Source of the DNA: Corynebacterium sputi DSM 45148
GTDB lineage: Bacteria; Actinomycetota; Actinomycetes; Mycobacteriales; Mycobacteriaceae
Reading direction: 5' to 3'
Assembly (NCBI RefSeq): GCF_000427865.1
Contig: NZ_ATYV01000014.1
Span: forward strand, 1 to 64,000
Length of the DNA: 64,000 nt
This document shows, piece after piece, positions 62,828 to 64,000 of the stretch. Numbering within the stretch: position 1 is the stretch's first letter; each line of letters starts with the position of its first letter. Both the position numbers and the translations under genes were made by a program. Below the pieces are notes generated by a model. It was not told where the DNA came from. It worked only from the letters and a program-made list of their open reading frames with translations, and ran no database searches.

Positions 62828-63964
62828 GTGAGCAGCATCAAACGACATCGCCTGTCTGCCGCGTCGGTCACCATCGTCGCAGCCCTTTTTCTCACCGCCT
62901 GTGGTGGTGACGACACCGAAGGCGAAGCACCCGGGGCCATGGGAAATGCCACGCCCGCGCCGCTGAGCGCCGAGGCTGGTGAACCGGCCGGTGAGGTTGC
63001 GGAGTTCTCCGCCAACATCACCTCCGCTGTGCGCACTGGCGACCGTTTCCTGAGCCGCGACGGCGACACCCTTTACTCGGGCACCGCCGCGGAGCCGGAC
63101 ATGAACAGCACGGACATCGCCCCTGAGTGCGGCGAACTGTCCGGCTACCGCAACACCGTGGTGCTGCCCTGCCCGGACGGCATCCACGTGCTCGCCCCCA
63201 ACGGCAACACCACCGCCGTGGTTGGCCAGGCGCACTCCTATACCTCTGCAGTCGGGCTTCCCGACGGCCGCATTGCCGGCCACCGCGCCGAGTCCAACGT
63301 CATTGACGTCTACGGACCTGATGGCGAGCAGAGCTCCGACTTCCAGGTCTCTAACCACGGCTCCCAGCTCATCGCTGTGCCCGGTGACGAAGACCTCCTG
63401 CTTGAGGTCAACTCCCCAGAGACCTCCATCACCGAGGTTGAGCTCGGCGAGGAGCGCTCCGGCTCCAGCCTGCGCGTCGGCCTGGGTGTGGGAAAGGTTG
63501 CCGCCGGCACCAACGGTCTGATCGCTGCCGCCGACACCATCGGCAACCAGTTGATGATCTACACTGCCACCGACGTGATTCGACTGCACCAGTCCTTCCC
63601 TGTCGATGAGAGCCCGTGGGCCGTCACCGTCGACAGCGAGCGCGACCTGGTGTGGATCACCTCCACGGCCACTGGCACCCTCACCGGATGGGATGTCTCT
63701 AGCGGCACCGGCATCAAAGTCGCCGAGCTCCCCGTCGTCGAGGCGCCTCATTCCCTGACCCGTGATGGCTCAGGCGGATTCGTCGTCTTCTCCGGTGAGG
63801 GACACGGAGTGCAGGCGATCTCCAACGATGACATCGAGGCCGCGATTGAAGACGGCCAGGAAGCCGCCGACGCCGAGCGTGAGCTTCTGGCACCATTCGA
63901 CCCGGTCGACCGACTTCCCTCCGGCAGAGACGGCTCCCAGCAGAGCACCGCTGAGTCCAACTAG
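62828..63964 (+). CDS. Putative lipoprotein with beta-propeller-like repeats
   Basis: 378 residues. Basic start (IKRHRLSAASVTIVAALFLTACGG): the signal ends in lipobox LTAC, Cys about residue 25. After an acidic Ala/Pro linker the body has repeated short beta stretches of the type VLAPNGNTTAVV, VGLPDGRIAG, NVIDVYGPDGEQSSDF and WAVTVDSERDLVWITSTATG, suggesting a propeller. No catalytic residues seen. It lies 36 bases after the AKR gene. The exact start (GTG at 62828 or upstream at 62810) is unsure; the later one gives a normal-length signal peptide. Confidence 0.75.
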   Translation: MSSIKRHRLSAASVTIVAALFLTACGGDDTEGEAPGAMGNATPAPLSAEAGEPAGEVAEFSANITSAVRTGDRFLSRDGDTLYSGTAAEPDMNSTDIAPECGELSGYRNTVVLPCPDGIHVLAPNGNTTAVVGQAHSYTSAVGLPDGRIAGHRAESNVIDVYGPDGEQSSDFQVSNHGSQLIAVPGDEDLLLEVNSPETSITEVELGEERSGSSLRVGLGVGKVAAGTNGLIAAADTIGNQLMIYTATDVIRLHQSFPVDESPWAVTVDSERDLVWITSTATGTLTGWDVSSGTGIKVAELPVVEAPHSLTRDGSGGFVVFSGEGHGVQAISNDDIEAAIEDGQEAADAERELLAPFDPVDRLPSGRDGSQQSTAESN

Positions 63965-64000
63965 TCTCGCCACCAACGTCCACTTACCGAATCCACCGAT

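Overview
The window looks like a chromosomal segment of a Corynebacterium species (high-GC Actinobacteria). Supporting signs are RbpA, a polyprenol-phosphate mannose synthase next to an apolipoprotein N-acyltransferase, the mycothiol ligase MshC, a Pup/PafA/Dop/ARC locus with no 20S proteasome genes, HelY-TatC-TatA-PafC-PafB synteny, and a hisG-hisE-HAD-metH backbone resembling that of C. glutamicum. The species was not determined.

Layout. 0-0.84 kb: one end of an IS3-type insertion sequence abutting the 3' part of a broken nagA. 0.84-6.3 kb: Mrp cation/proton antiporter operon mrpACDEFG (minus), every junction an ATGA-type overlap. 6.5-11 kb: YceI-like and small proteins, rbpA, then fxsA-lnt-ppm1 (lipoprotein acylation and mannosyl donor synthesis). 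11.1-13.6 kb: a three-domain PTS permease and a VOC-fold protein. 13.6-26 kb: aerobic cobalamin ring synthesis, cobN (minus, behind a B12 riboswitch), divergent cobG-cobH-cobIJ, and cobL-cobM-cobK on the minus strand. This cluster is split by a DUF222/HNH endonuclease gene flanked by 39-bp direct repeats and by a decayed methyltransferase gene. 26-30 kb: DprE2-like SDR, PepQ-type peptidase, K+ channel pair ktrB-ktrA. 30-41 kb: helY, tatC, tatA, pafC, pafB, pafA, pup, dop, arc, trmI. 41-47 kb: RecB-like nuclease, aspA, membrane proteins, hisG, hisE, HAD phosphatase. 47-55.8 kb: a variable block between the HAD gene and metH, with a lipoprotein, hydrolase/TetR pair, UvrD-type helicase, thioesterase, GH25 muramidase, a 22-residue hydrophobic peptide gene and a DUF1906-amidase lysin. 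56-64 kb: metH, mshC, uppP, a degenerate aldo/keto reductase and a lipoprotein.

Functional links. The cob genes make the cofactor used by MetH, and cobN carries the B12 sensor. PafA, Pup, Dop and ARC form a pupylation system that cannot feed a proteasome encoded here; PafB and PafC are WYL regulators in the same operon. Lnt and Ppm1 act on envelope lipids and lipoproteins. The most unusual signals are (i) an 11-base word found 13 times, on both strands and in several reading frames, (ii) the 22-residue peptide gene between two cell-wall hydrolases, (iii) the repeat-flanked HNH gene, and (iv) an aldo/keto reductase that has lost its catalytic residues.

No tRNA, rRNA or CRISPR array was recognised. 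All assignments come from reading the sequence and knowledge of the families; no searches were run.
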